A DNA stretch of 64,000 nucleotides, from assembly GCA_016716185.1 (NCBI GenBank), contig JADJWV010000001.1, positions 1-64,000 on the forward strand, in the 5' to 3' direction. The notes under the pieces were generated by a model. That model made no database searches and had not been told where the DNA came from. It was given only the letters and a program-made list of their open reading frames with translations. Numbering within the stretch: the stretch's first letter is position 1; each line of letters begins with the position of its first letter. Shown one piece after another: positions 37,555 to 46,551 of the stretch. Made by a program: the position numbers and the translations under genes. Source of the DNA: Saprospiraceae bacterium. Its GTDB lineage: Bacteria > Bacteroidota > Bacteroidia > Chitinophagales > Saprospiraceae.

Positions 37555-38411
37555 CGGTATCCAAACATAAGGGTGATTACGACATGAACGACCATGATGA
37601 TCAGCATGATAAATGCAAAAGGCAAGTGCGCCACGTGCCAATAACGGAACAATCGTTGCATCGTATGTAAACGGTCAATTTTATGATTCAAAGCTATCTC
37701 CTTCTTAAACAAATTGATAATCCTATGGTGCTCATTTTTTTTAACACTTAATTCACGCAATACGTTTCCAACTTCCTTCAACTTACTGCGGTCAGCCTTA
37801 AATTTCAAATACCATCTCTCCCATAGTGATTTCCCAGAATAGTCATCCTTACCTCTCCAAGAACCGGTCAACAAGCGAACATGGTTCTCATCGATATGAA
37901 ATTGCTCCTGCAATACCTCAGACATATTTAATTTCAAAGCATTGGCCTCTGCCAGACTCAATTCTCTACCCTCAATAGTTCTGGGTATTTGGATATAAAT
38001 AAATCGCCCAATGACACCACTGGCAACCACGGCAACCATACTCCAAAAACTGACGGAGACCAGTCCGCCAAATTTAAAAGCCGTATGAAACAATACCAAC
38101 ATAGGTCCCAGTGAACATAAAAAGATATGGAACTCCAGCCAATATTTGAGCCTGCCTAAACCCGACATGGCCTTCACCTTTTTGCGTGCGATGTAAGAAA
38201 ATACACCAATCAAAATCAGCAACGTCCCAACGATCCCATACCCATGCCCGAACGGACCACTGGGTTTGAGCATAGCGTGATCCTCGTGATAAAACCTTTC
38301 AACAACAGGAGTTTGGTAATAGGAATAACCTTTATAGATCAGCCAGCACAAGACGATGATGTTTATGGCGACCAGCGTTGAAATGTAAATAGTGTGTGTG
38401 GACTTATTCAT
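37542..38411 (-). CDS. Membrane b-type cytochrome-like protein
   Basis: 289 residues with about five membrane segments: near 9-28, 55-75, 90-112, 120-142 and 262-285. Histidines are placed within or near helices: FHIFLCSLGPMLVLFHTAF, and HVAHLPFAFIMLIIMVVHVV. This pattern fits bis-haem coordination in a diheme cytochrome b. A charged cytoplasmic loop spans 150-250. It is the first gene of the redox operon. It probably transfers electrons across the inner membrane between the FAD/Fe-S protein and the periplasmic cytochromes. Ligand assignment is inferred, not shown. Confidence 0.8.
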   Translation of the reverse strand: MNKSTHTIYISTLVAINIIVLCWLIYKGYSYYQTPVVERFYHEDHAMLKPSGPFGHGYGIVGTLLILIGVFSYIARKKVKAMSGLGRLKYWLEFHIFLCSLGPMLVLFHTAFKFGGLVSVSFWSMVAVVASGVIGRFIYIQIPRTIEGRELSLAEANALKLNMSEVLQEQFHIDENHVRLLTGSWRGKDDYSGKSLWERWYLKFKADRSKLKEVGNVLRELSVKKNEHHRIINLFKKEIALNHKIDRLHTMQRLFRYWHVAHLPFAFIMLIIMVVHVVITLMFGYRWIF

Positions 38412-38483
38412 TGCTTACATTAAAAACTTGCGGAATACATAAAATATTTCAGAAATGTGTTACTATTTGATTGCAAATAAAAT

Positions 38484-38562
38484 AAAAAAAGGCGAGTGTG
38501 ACCCCACCTTAAATGTTTTCACAACGGAATGATCCTTATTGTGAATTGCTTCAATTTGTCCT
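38484..38562 (-). ncRNA. tracrRNA of the type II-C CRISPR system
   Basis: Minus-strand RNA divergent from cas9. It starts with an anti-repeat (38562-38538: ACAAATTGAAGCAATTCACA) complementary to the first 24 nt of the CRISPR repeat, apart from one missing base and one or two mismatches. Then comes the II-C tail AAGGATCATTCCGTTGTGAA, continuing into ACATTTAAGG. It ends in a terminator hairpin (stem 38503-38509 with 38490-38496) and seven T. A possible promoter on the minus strand is TAATTTTA (38574-38567), preceded by TTG 19 nt upstream. The pairing shows that crRNAs are made from the minus strand of the array. Confidence 0.88.
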
Positions 38563-38572
38563 GTAAAATTAA

Positions 38573-38580
38573 TATTTTTG
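38573..38580 (+). promoter_or_regulatory. Candidate cas9 promoter -7 box
   Basis: TATTTTTG matches TAnnTTTG, 20 bp before the cas9 ATG. The best upstream TTG lies inside the anti-repeat of the divergent tracrRNA gene, at a 24-nt spacing slightly longer than usual, so the two promoters overlap. Confidence 0.4.
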
Positions 38581-38599
38581 AACAACAAACCAACTCCAT

Positions 38600-41500
38600 A
38601 TGACAAAAATTTTAGGATTGGATTTAGGTGTGTCTTCTATCGGATGGGCACTTGTGGATATAAACAAATCAAATTCTCAAAATAACAAGATCTTAGGCCT
38701 GGGAAGCAGAATTATCCCCTTGTCCGCTGATGAAAAAGATGCCTTTGAAAAAGGCCTTGCCCAAACAAAAAATAAGGATCGCACGCTTAAAAGATCCGCA
38801 AGACGTAATCATTTCAGATATAAGCTAAGAAGGGAATTCCTAAGAGATAAACTGAATCAATGCGGAATGTTACCTGATGCTTCCTACTTTAAACTCACAT
38901 CGATTGAATTATATGGTTTACGATCAAAAGCCATTAATGAAAAAATTTCACTTCAGGAATTAGGCAGGGTTCTCCTCCACATCAACCAAAAAAGAGGCTT
39001 CAGAAGCAGTCGCAAAGATAAAAGTGAAGAAACCAATAAATCCGAATATAAACAGGCAATTGAAGAACGAAACCGAAAATTGGATGGCTCCACTATAGGT
39101 CAATATTTTTATTCGCTGCTCAAACAAGACCCCAAATTCAGAATTAAGAAAAACATTTATTACAGGGCCAATTACGTAAATGAACTCAATGAGATTTTAA
39201 ACAAACAAAGTGAGTTTTATCCGGATATAATTACATCCAGGTTTATCGAAGAAATAAGAGATGAGATCATTTTTTATCAACGAAAATTAAAATCACAGAA
39301 GCATCTTATTGGAGGTTGCGAATTTGAATCCAGATCCTATAAAAACAAATCGGGTCAGCTCATAAAGGTTCCCGTGAAAGTTTGTCCGGTAAGTTCTCCT
39401 TTATTTCAGGAATCTAAAATTTGGCAAACCATCAATAACATTCAAATCAAAAGTATAGCAGATAACAGCTTTATAGAACTCGAGGATGAAATGCGATACC
39501 AAATTTATGACTATGTATATTTAAGAGAAAAAACGAATTGGGAACAAATCCTCAAACAATTGGGTATAAGTAAAAATGAGTACCGAACAAATGTCAGAAA
39601 GGAAATCACAGGTGATGCTACCCGGATTGCCATTCATAAGGTGATTAAAGAGTTTGATATATCATTGGAAGAAGATTTTTTCAAATTAGACCCTAATGAT
39701 CCATCGAATGAAATAGAAAATCACAAAGTGATGCGTCTGTGGCATATTTTATATTCCATCGAAGACCCGGTGGAAACTACGAATGCTCTTATGAATCAAT
39801 TTGGCTTTAAGCCGGAACTTGCAAACAAACTGAGCGAAATAAAACTCAAAGATGGTTTTGGCAATTTATCGTCCAAAGCTTTAAAGAAAATTCTACCCCA
39901 TTTGAAAAAGGGCAATTTATACAGCGATGCATGCAGTCTCGCGGGATATAATCACAGCAACAGTGAAACCAAAGAAATAAGAACATCTAAAGAATTGAAG
40001 TCTATTGATCAATTAGCACTTGTCGAACGAGGATCTCTTCGAAATCCGGCTGTAGAAAGAATTCTGAATCATCTGATCAATTTAGTTAAGGATATTTATA
40101 ATCAACTCGGGGCTCCTGAGATTATCAGAATTGAGTTGGCAAGAGAATTAAAGCAAAATGCCGAACAGCGCAATCGAACTTTTAGAAATAATAACCAACG
40201 CGAAAAAACACATGATAAAATCAGAGAAGAACTTTCAAATTATTCTCTTTTCTCGGGTAAAAGGATTTCAAACCGCGATATCGAAAAATATAAATTATGG
40301 GAAGAATTTGACAAAAGGTCACCATATCAGCCCAATAAAGAAATAAGTTTAGCAGAATTGTTTAGCAATGACTATGAAGTTGAACACATCATTCCCAAAG
40401 CCCGGCTATTCGACGATTCATTTGCCAATAAATGCATTTCACACGTAAGAGACAACAGGGACAAAGGCAATGAAACGGCCTTTGATTTTATGAAACAACA
40501 TAGGGCATCGCTGTTTGAACAATATTGTCACTTTATACAGGACTTTTACAAAAGGAATGAAAAAATTAATAAGGTCAAATTTGAGCGATTGATGACTACA
40601 AAGGAGAATATACCTCAGGATTTTATAAGCCGGCAATTGAGAGAAACTCAATACATCACGAAAAAGGCCAAAGAAATTCTGAATGAAGTAAACAGGGAAG
40701 TATGGATTACTTCCGGTTCTGTAACGGATTACTTAAGACATATTTGGGGATATGACAATATCATTCATGATTTGCATTTTCCTGCATACAAGGAAATAGG
40801 TCAAATCGAACAAATTAAAGTAAGACATGACCATGAAATCAAAACCATTGATAAAATCATCAATTGGTCGAAACGCCTAGACCACCGCCATCATGCGGTA
40901 GATGCACTGGTCGTTTCATGTACCGATCAAAGCATGATACAGTCCCTGAATACTCTAAATCAATACCTGGAACAAGGTGTAGGCGAAACCCGAAATGAAG
41001 CGCTTAAAAGGTCAGGCAGAAAATTCGAAGCACCATTTTCAACACATTCCGTGAGCCAAAAAGTTGAAGAAATTCTTATAAGTTTCAAACCAGGAAAAAA
41101 AGTAGGAAGTTATTCAAAAAATAAAGTTGGCGATTTCAGAATTGGCAAGAAACACCTTATACCCAGAGGAAGTCTGCATGAAGAGACGGTATATGGAAAA
41201 AATAAATACTACGAAAAGCTTCCGATTTCCAAATTGAAGGAGAACGATCTTGAACGAATCGTTTCGAATGAAATACGGCTTAAAATTCAAAATCATATTG
41301 ATGCAAATGAGGGTCAATTTAAAGCTGCCTTCTCTAAAAAAGGCTTAGAAAATTTTATACAATCACATCCCAAGTGCGAAGAAATTTCTTTATTTAAGTA
41401 TGAGTTTGTCACTCGTTATGCCCTGGATCAGAATTTTAAAGTTAAAGATTGCGACTCCATCATAGACTTGAGGGTTCAAAAAATAGTACGCGATAGGCTG

Positions 41501-42082
41501 GCTTTATTTGGTGATAATCCCAAAGAAGCTTTTAAAGAAATTCAAAAAGAAGAAAACAGACTCTGGCTTGATAGAGCCCGGAATCTATTTGTTGAAAAGG
41601 TCACTTGCAAAACGGGATTGAACGATCTGGAATGGGCATCTAGAGGTTTTGTCAAATCCGGAAACAACCACCACATAGCCATATACGAAGACGCAAATGG
41701 CCAACTGAATGAAGTTTGTGTGAGCTTTTGGGAGGCCTTTGAACGCAAAAAACAAGGTGGTCAGGTTATTGAAAAAACACATCCTGAATTCGGGCAGTTA
41801 AAGATTTCCATGCAGCAAAACGAGATGTTTGTTTTTGGTTTGGAAAAGGAGCAGTTAGAAAAGGCAATTAAATCAAAATATAATTCTTTGATATCGAATT
41901 ATTTATACAGGGTGCAAAAAATTGCATCAAAAGACTATGTCTTTAGAAAACATTCAGAAACAAATATAGATGACTCTACGAATGCTAAATTGATGAACAA
42001 ATTTATTAGGGTAAAAAGTCTTGGCAATATGAAAGGCATAAAAGTCAAAATAAATCGCATAGGTGAAATAAGCTTACTGTGA
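38600..42082 (+). CDS. cas9: Cas9, type II-C CRISPR RNA-guided endonuclease
   Basis: 1160 residues. RuvC-I is LGLDLGVSSIGWALVD (D8). The arginine-rich bridge helix is RTLKRSARRNHFRYKLRREF. RuvC-II is IRIELARELK (E512). HNH is YEVEHIIPKARLFDDS (H596) followed by RDNRDKGNE. RuvC-III is HRHHAVDALVVS (D768). All catalytic residues are present, so both DNA strands should be cut. The length and the absence of csn2 or cas4 give subtype II-C. The ATG follows the divergent tracrRNA. The stop overlaps the GTG of hicA by 4 nt, so the toxin-like gene is coupled to cas9 translation. Confidence 0.97.
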   Translation: MTKILGLDLGVSSIGWALVDINKSNSQNNKILGLGSRIIPLSADEKDAFEKGLAQTKNKDRTLKRSARRNHFRYKLRREFLRDKLNQCGMLPDASYFKLTSIELYGLRSKAINEKISLQELGRVLLHINQKRGFRSSRKDKSEETNKSEYKQAIEERNRKLDGSTIGQYFYSLLKQDPKFRIKKNIYYRANYVNELNEILNKQSEFYPDIITSRFIEEIRDEIIFYQRKLKSQKHLIGGCEFESRSYKNKSGQLIKVPVKVCPVSSPLFQESKIWQTINNIQIKSIADNSFIELEDEMRYQIYDYVYLREKTNWEQILKQLGISKNEYRTNVRKEITGDATRIAIHKVIKEFDISLEEDFFKLDPNDPSNEIENHKVMRLWHILYSIEDPVETTNALMNQFGFKPELANKLSEIKLKDGFGNLSSKALKKILPHLKKGNLYSDACSLAGYNHSNSETKEIRTSKELKSIDQLALVERGSLRNPAVERILNHLINLVKDIYNQLGAPEIIRIELARELKQNAEQRNRTFRNNNQREKTHDKIREELSNYSLFSGKRISNRDIEKYKLWEEFDKRSPYQPNKEISLAELFSNDYEVEHIIPKARLFDDSFANKCISHVRDNRDKGNETAFDFMKQHRASLFEQYCHFIQDFYKRNEKINKVKFERLMTTKENIPQDFISRQLRETQYITKKAKEILNEVNREVWITSGSVTDYLRHIWGYDNIIHDLHFPAYKEIGQIEQIKVRHDHEIKTIDKIINWSKRLDHRHHAVDALVVSCTDQSMIQSLNTLNQYLEQGVGETRNEALKRSGRKFEAPFSTHSVSQKVEEILISFKPGKKVGSYSKNKVGDFRIGKKHLIPRGSLHEETVYGKNKYYEKLPISKLKENDLERIVSNEIRLKIQNHIDANEGQFKAAFSKKGLENFIQSHPKCEEISLFKYEFVTRYALDQNFKVKDCDSIIDLRVQKIVRDRLALFGDNPKEAFKEIQKEENRLWLDRARNLFVEKVTCKTGLNDLEWASRGFVKSGNNHHIAIYEDANGQLNEVCVSFWEAFERKKQGGQVIEKTHPEFGQLKISMQQNEMFVFGLEKEQLEKAIKSKYNSLISNYLYRVQKIASKDYVFRKHSETNIDDSTNAKLMNKFIRVKSLGNMKGIKVKINRIGEISLL

Positions 42083-42270
42083 AAATTAGAGAAATTATCA
42101 AATTGATTGAACAGGATGGATGGTTCCGCTGCAGGCAAAAAGGGAGTCATGCCCAATACAAACATCCTACAAAAAAGGGTCTGGTAACCATCCCCATTCA
42201 CCGCTTATCCAATGATATCAGCATTGAAATGGAGAAAAGTATTCTTAAACAAGCACAAATTAATCACTAA
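42079..42270 (+). CDS. hicA: HicA-like mRNA interferase toxin inside the cas operon
   Basis: 63 residues from a GTG at 42079 that overlaps the cas9 TGA. The HicA (YcfA/dsRBD-like) signature is complete: KIREIIKLIEQDGWF, then RQKGSHAQYKHPTKKGLVTI with the catalytic histidine in GSHAQ, and PIHRLSNDIS. HicA toxins cleave mRNA and are neutralised by HicB, encoded 9 bp downstream here. Its position between cas9 and cas1 is unusual. Translational coupling implies that toxin synthesis follows cas9 translation. Confidence 0.88.
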   Translation: MKIREIIKLIEQDGWFRCRQKGSHAQYKHPTKKGLVTIPIHRLSNDISIEMEKSILKQAQINH

Positions 42271-42279
42271 ATTTGGACG

Positions 42280-42492
42280 ATGTTACAATACACAATCATC
42301 ATTCAAAAAACACCTGACCATGGCTTTGGGGCCTACGTACCGGATTTGCCGGGCTGTATTGGCATGGGCGCCAGCAAGAAGGAAGTCATTGAGAATATCC
42401 GCGAAGCCATCAGCTTTCATTTGGAAGGGCTAAAGGCAGAAGGTCTCGAGATTCCGGAGCCAAGCTCAGAAGCACTTTCCATTTCAGTTTAA
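42280..42492 (+). CDS. hicB: HicB-like antitoxin inside the cas operon
   Basis: 70 residues. HicB fold: YTIIIQKTPDHGFGAYVPDL, then PGCIGMGASKKEVIENIREA and ISFHLEGLKAEGLEIPEPSS. It lacks the C-terminal ribbon-helix-helix or HTH DNA-binding domain of longer HicB proteins. Autoregulation through a DNA-binding tail is therefore not expected; control may come from the cas promoter. It lies 9 bp after hicA and 52 bp before cas1, all in the same direction. Confidence 0.88.
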   Translation: MLQYTIIIQKTPDHGFGAYVPDLPGCIGMGASKKEVIENIREAISFHLEGLKAEGLEIPEPSSEALSISV

Positions 42493-42544
42493 GTTTATTT
42501 AGAATTGGTATTATTTTGGATAGCTTATCATAGGCAGATTACCT

Positions 42545-43447
42545 ATGATCAAAAAAACCATTTGTATCACCAGCCCCTCCTATCTGAAAACTAAAGACAG
42601 ACAGCTGCACATTGTAAATTCTGAAAACAATGAATTAAGAGGAAAAATTCCCATTGAGGATATAGGATATCTGATTCTCGAGCATCCCCAAATCACCATT
42701 TCACATCCTTTGATCAGTTTACTATTAGAGAATAACAGCGCGATCATTACCTGCAACAACCAGCATATGCCTACCGGCATGTTCTTAAATCTGGATGGAA
42801 ACACCATCCAAAGCGAGCGCTTCAAAGCACAGATTGAGGCATCAGAACCTCTTAAAAAACAATTATGGCAACAAACGATTCGGGCAAAGATTGAAAACCA
42901 AAAGAAAGTGATGAACATTTGGGGTTTGGAGTCTGATTATTTGCAGGTATGCAAAAACAATGTCAAAAGCGGAGATTCAGATAATCAGGAAGCAAAAGCC
43001 AGTTATTACTACTGGAGGAGATTGTTTGAATTAGAAGATGGATTTAAAAGAGAACGCTATGGGGATCCGCCCAATCAACTCCTCAACTATGGTTATAGTA
43101 TACTTAGGTCTGTCATTGCCCGGGCGCTGACGGGTTCAGGTCTGCTCCCCACTTTGGGGATCTTCCATAAAAACAAATACAATGCCTATTGCCTCGCTGA
43201 TGATATTATGGAACCGTACCGGCCTTTTGTCGATAACCGCGTAAAACTTATGTTGTACCATTCCATGGACATAGAAGCAGACATCAGCAGGGACCAAAAA
43301 AATAACTTACTCCAGATACCGGCGATGGATGTTGTCATCGACGGAGAAAAACATCCGCTCATGATAGCTGCGCAACGAACGAGTTCCTCCCTGGCTAGAT
43401 GCTTCACCGGGGAGATCAAAAAACTCATTTATCCGGAATTTAAATGA
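42545..43447 (+). CDS. cas1: Cas1 spacer integrase, type II-C
   Basis: 300 residues. The N-terminal beta domain is followed by the helical catalytic domain. Metal ligands are the glutamate in NQEAKASYYYWRRLF, the histidine in LGIFHKNKYN and the acidic pair in CLADDIMEPYRPFVD. With Cas2 it integrates new spacers at the leader end of the array. It is downstream of the hicAB pair and 6 bp before cas2. No disruption is seen. Confidence 0.95.
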   Translation: MIKKTICITSPSYLKTKDRQLHIVNSENNELRGKIPIEDIGYLILEHPQITISHPLISLLLENNSAIITCNNQHMPTGMFLNLDGNTIQSERFKAQIEASEPLKKQLWQQTIRAKIENQKKVMNIWGLESDYLQVCKNNVKSGDSDNQEAKASYYYWRRLFELEDGFKRERYGDPPNQLLNYGYSILRSVIARALTGSGLLPTLGIFHKNKYNAYCLADDIMEPYRPFVDNRVKLMLYHSMDIEADISRDQKNNLLQIPAMDVVIDGEKHPLMIAAQRTSSSLARCFTGEIKKLIYPEFK

Positions 43448-43453
43448 CGACTC

Positions 43454-43789
43454 TTGAACGACCGTTTAAATGCATATAGAATCATGTGGGTCTTAGTCTT
43501 ATTCGATTTGCCAACAGAAACCAAAGAAGAACGAAAGATTTATTCCATTTTCAGAAAACAAATGCTCAAAGATGGTTTTGTCATGTTCCAGTTCAGCATT
43601 TATATGCGCCATTGTCCGAGTAGAGAAAATGCCGATGTACATGTAAACAGGGTCAAAAAGATGCTGCCTTCCAAAGGGCATATCGGAATTCTTTGCATTA
43701 CCGACAAACAATTTGGCAATATGGAAATCTTTTATGGTCGCAAAGAAGCTCCCAAACCTCAATTATACCAACAACTGGAATTGTTTTGA
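43454..43789 (+). CDS. cas2: Cas2 adaptation protein, type II-C
   Basis: 111 residues from a TTG at 43454. That start keeps the conserved NAYRIMWVLVLFDLPTET beginning; an in-frame ATG at 43484 would remove part of it. The ferredoxin-like fold carries the conserved Asp in VLFDLPT and ends in YQQLELF. Cas2 bridges two Cas1 dimers during spacer integration. It is the last cas gene; the degenerate end of the array begins 105 bp downstream. Confidence 0.95.
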   Translation: MNDRLNAYRIMWVLVLFDLPTETKEERKIYSIFRKQMLKDGFVMFQFSIYMRHCPSRENADVHVNRVKKMLPSKGHIGILCITDKQFGNMEIFYGRKEAPKPQLYQQLELF

Positions 43790-43894
43790 ATTGGCAAAAT
43801 GGGGGTTTCTCACTCTAAAAACAGGCAAATCACTAGTTTTTCCAATGAAAATATTTGCTACAACGCCCATATTTCAGGCTATCCCAAGAACTAT

Positions 43895-45658
43895 GCTGTA
43901 GCAAATATAATCAAAGAACAAATTGAAAGCAAAAGAAATGCTGTAGCAAATATAATCAAAGAACAAATTGAAAGCAATTCACAACAATTGAAATAGAGGA
44001 AACAGAAAAATTGATGCTGTAGCAAATATAATCAAAGAACAAATTGAAAGCAATTCACAACTAGATGGTAAAGTTACCACATTCCAACAATGCTGTAGCA
44101 AATATAATCAAAGAACAAATTGAAAGCAATTCACAACGGCGGCATGAGGCATATTGGCTACGATATTGCTGTAGCAAATATAATCAAAGAACAAATTGAA
44201 AGCAATTCACAACACAGCCGTAACATTGGAGGCTGGAACCGGAGCTGTAGCAAATATAATCAAAGAACAAATTGAAAGCAATTCACAACGCACTTGCTCA
44301 AAGTATTTCCGATTCTCTTGCTGTAGCAAATATAATCAAAGAACAAATTGAAAGCAATTCACAACAGTTCAAACACGGTGCATTTCTTAACTCCTGCTGT
44401 AGCAAATATAATCAAAGAACAAATTGAAAGCAATTCACAACATGATTTGGAAGCTTTGGCCGATCCTGAATGCTGTAGCAAATATAATCAAAGAACAAAT
44501 TGAAAGCAATTCACAACACACTGCAAGTCTTGAGAAAAATTGCGCATGCTGTAGCAAATATAATCAAAGAACAAATTGAAAGCAATTCACAACAATAAAA
44601 GTTAGTCTTTCTTCAATGTGTTCGCTGTAGCAAATATAATCAAAGAACAAATTGAAAGCAATTCACAACACTTCGTGAATCAATCATAGATACCTTTAAG
44701 CTGTAGCAAATATAATCAAAGAACAAATTGAAAGCAATTCACAACATTCAGAGAGGAGGAGGAAAAACTAAAAGCGCTGTAGCAAATATAATCAAAGAAC
44801 AAATTGAAAGCAATTCACAACAAGAATTAAAGAGAAGGATCATTGACCTAAGCTGTAGCAAATATAATCAAAGAACAAATTGAAAGCAATTCACAACTTT
44901 GGATATGGTAGAATTTCATATGATGATGCTGTAGCAAATATAATCAAAGAACAAATTGAAAGCAATTCACAACATTCATAAAAGAGAAATTCACAAACCT
45001 TTTGCTGTAGCAAATATAATCAAAGAACAAATTGAAAGCAATTCACAACAGCGATGGTGATAAGGGAGATATTTCTGTTGCTGTAGCAAATATAATCAAA
45101 GAACAAATTGAAAGCAATTCACAACACTGCCGGAACGATTACATTTTACCATAAGGCTGTAGCAAATATAATCAAAGAACAAATTGAAAGCAATTCACAA
45201 CACTTGAATATATGGAAGGCGAAGGGAAAAAGCTGTAGCAAATATAATCAAAGAACAAATTGAAAGCAATTCACAACGGACATTCGCCCTCCGTTGGCTC
45301 CCGGCTTGCTGTAGCAAATATAATCAAAGAACAAATTGAAAGCAATTCACAACCCCTGAGACGGAGTAGTACGCCCCAGTCGTGCTGTAGCAAATATAAT
45401 CAAAGAACAAATTGAAAGCAATTCACAACAATGATGGTTGGTATCCGATAGATTTTACAGCTGTAGCAAATATAATCAAAGAACAAATTGAAAGCAATTC
45501 ACAACAATAAATGAATACGGTCGCTACATTTAAAATGCTGTAGCAAATATAATCAAAGAACAAATTGAAAGCAATTCACAACAGCATTACGCTAAACGAC
45601 CACGCTGGCACAGCTGTAGCAAATATAATCAAAGAACAAATTGAAAGCAATTCACAAC
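43895..45658 (-). CRISPR. Type II-C CRISPR array: 23 full repeats plus one degenerate repeat
   Basis: Repeat of 46 nt; on the plus strand it begins GCTGTAGCAAATATAATC and ends GAAAGCAATTCACAAC. Full copies start at 43940 and every 76 nt to 45460, then at 45537 and 45613. There are 22 spacers: 21 of 30 nt and one of 31 nt. A degenerate copy (43895-43939) abuts the first full repeat with no spacer. The anti-repeat in the tracrRNA shows that transcription is from the minus strand, so the degenerate copy is the trailer end and the leader should be beyond 45658. Each repeat contains TTG-20 nt-TATATTTG on the minus strand, a Bacteroidota-like promoter. Confidence 0.98.
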
Positions 45659-45664
45659 GTTGGT

Positions 45665-45691
45665 TTATTCCAATGCGTTAAATTGGAATAA
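45665..45691. repeat. Inverted repeat next to the leader-side end of the array
   Basis: Arms TTATTCCAAT and ATTGGAATAA (10 bp, perfect) around GCGTTAA, starting 7 bp after the last full repeat. There is no T run on either strand, so it is not an obvious terminator. It could be a leader element or a junction mark of the inserted segment that follows. Confidence 0.5.
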
Positions 45692-45751
45692 CAATTAAAT
45701 TAACAAACTAGGAAAACGGTTTTATTTTTATTATCGATTATCTTTGCATTA

Positions 45752-46549
45752 ATGATGCAAAGTTGTACAAAGCATGATTTGGAAAAGGATACTGGATCCA
45801 ATCCAGTATTGCAAAAGAGAGGTACCATTTCCGAAAAGTATAAATTCGATGGTGTATTGTTTGTCTTATATTTCAATGACAATGATACCAGCAGTGCTCC
45901 AAACAATACTTCTACTGCTGATTCGTTAGGGGCTGCGATTGGTGACACTGAATATAATTTGGCATACTATTCTGACGACCCGGATGTAGCATATATAGAG
46001 CCGGTTCCCAACTGGAATGAATCCGATACGACCCCTGAGGAGATTACTCCTGTTTCTTGTATGTTTGCTGAGTTTTATGAGCACAGTAATTATGGTGGAT
46101 CTTCATTTTGTGTTGACAGTTATTTTGATGATCATGCAGATATCCTGGAATATGGCGTATTGTGTGGAGAAGGATATGGAGAAGGTAATCTTCAAAATCG
46201 GCCGTATGGATTAGCTGACAACTGGAATGATAAAATTTCTTCATTAAAAATGTTTGGAGGCGGAGCATCTAAAGCCTGGTATGATTCTAAGGGCTATACT
46301 GGTAATGGGACAACTGTAACATTTTATTTATTTAGGGATTCCGGATATCCAACTTCAGGTTGTAAATGTAAAAAGTGGACTAAGCATTTGCCTCCACCAG
46401 GATATTCAGCAAATGACTGGGACGTTCCTAATTTGAAAAAAGAAAGATGGGGATTTTTGTGTGCGGATTTGAATGACAGGGTAAGTAGTATCGCTATGAT
46501 TGGTTGCAAATGTGCTGTTCAAGAAGCTTGCGAACTAATATTGCCTTAA
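45752..46549 (+). CDS. Lipoprotein with beta/gamma-crystallin-like domain (start codon unclear)
   Basis: 265 residues from the ATG at 45752. That start leaves only MMQSC of the lipobox. The in-frame codons just upstream encode RKTVLFLLSIIFALMMQSC, a full lipoprotein signal peptide, but no ATG, GTG or TTG precedes them before a stop at 45701-45703. The original start may therefore be lost. Residues about 104-265 contain two crystallin-type motifs: FYEHSNYGGSSFC with NDKISSLKMF, and later LNDRVSSIAMIG. These usually bind Ca2+ and occur in surface or inhibitor proteins. A barrel protein gene follows by 2 bp. It lies in the segment that separates the CRISPR array from an orphan repeat. Confidence 0.75.
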   Translation: MMQSCTKHDLEKDTGSNPVLQKRGTISEKYKFDGVLFVLYFNDNDTSSAPNNTSTADSLGAAIGDTEYNLAYYSDDPDVAYIEPVPNWNESDTTPEEITPVSCMFAEFYEHSNYGGSSFCVDSYFDDHADILEYGVLCGEGYGEGNLQNRPYGLADNWNDKISSLKMFGGGASKAWYDSKGYTGNGTTVTFYLFRDSGYPTSGCKCKKWTKHLPPPGYSANDWDVPNLKKERWGFLCADLNDRVSSIAMIGCKCAVQEACELILP

Positions 46550-46551
46550 TC

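Noticed and set aside
43799..43996. Plus-strand frame through the first CRISPR repeats
   Set aside because: It is the translation of the 46-nt repeat and trailer sequence; the periodic array explains it fully.
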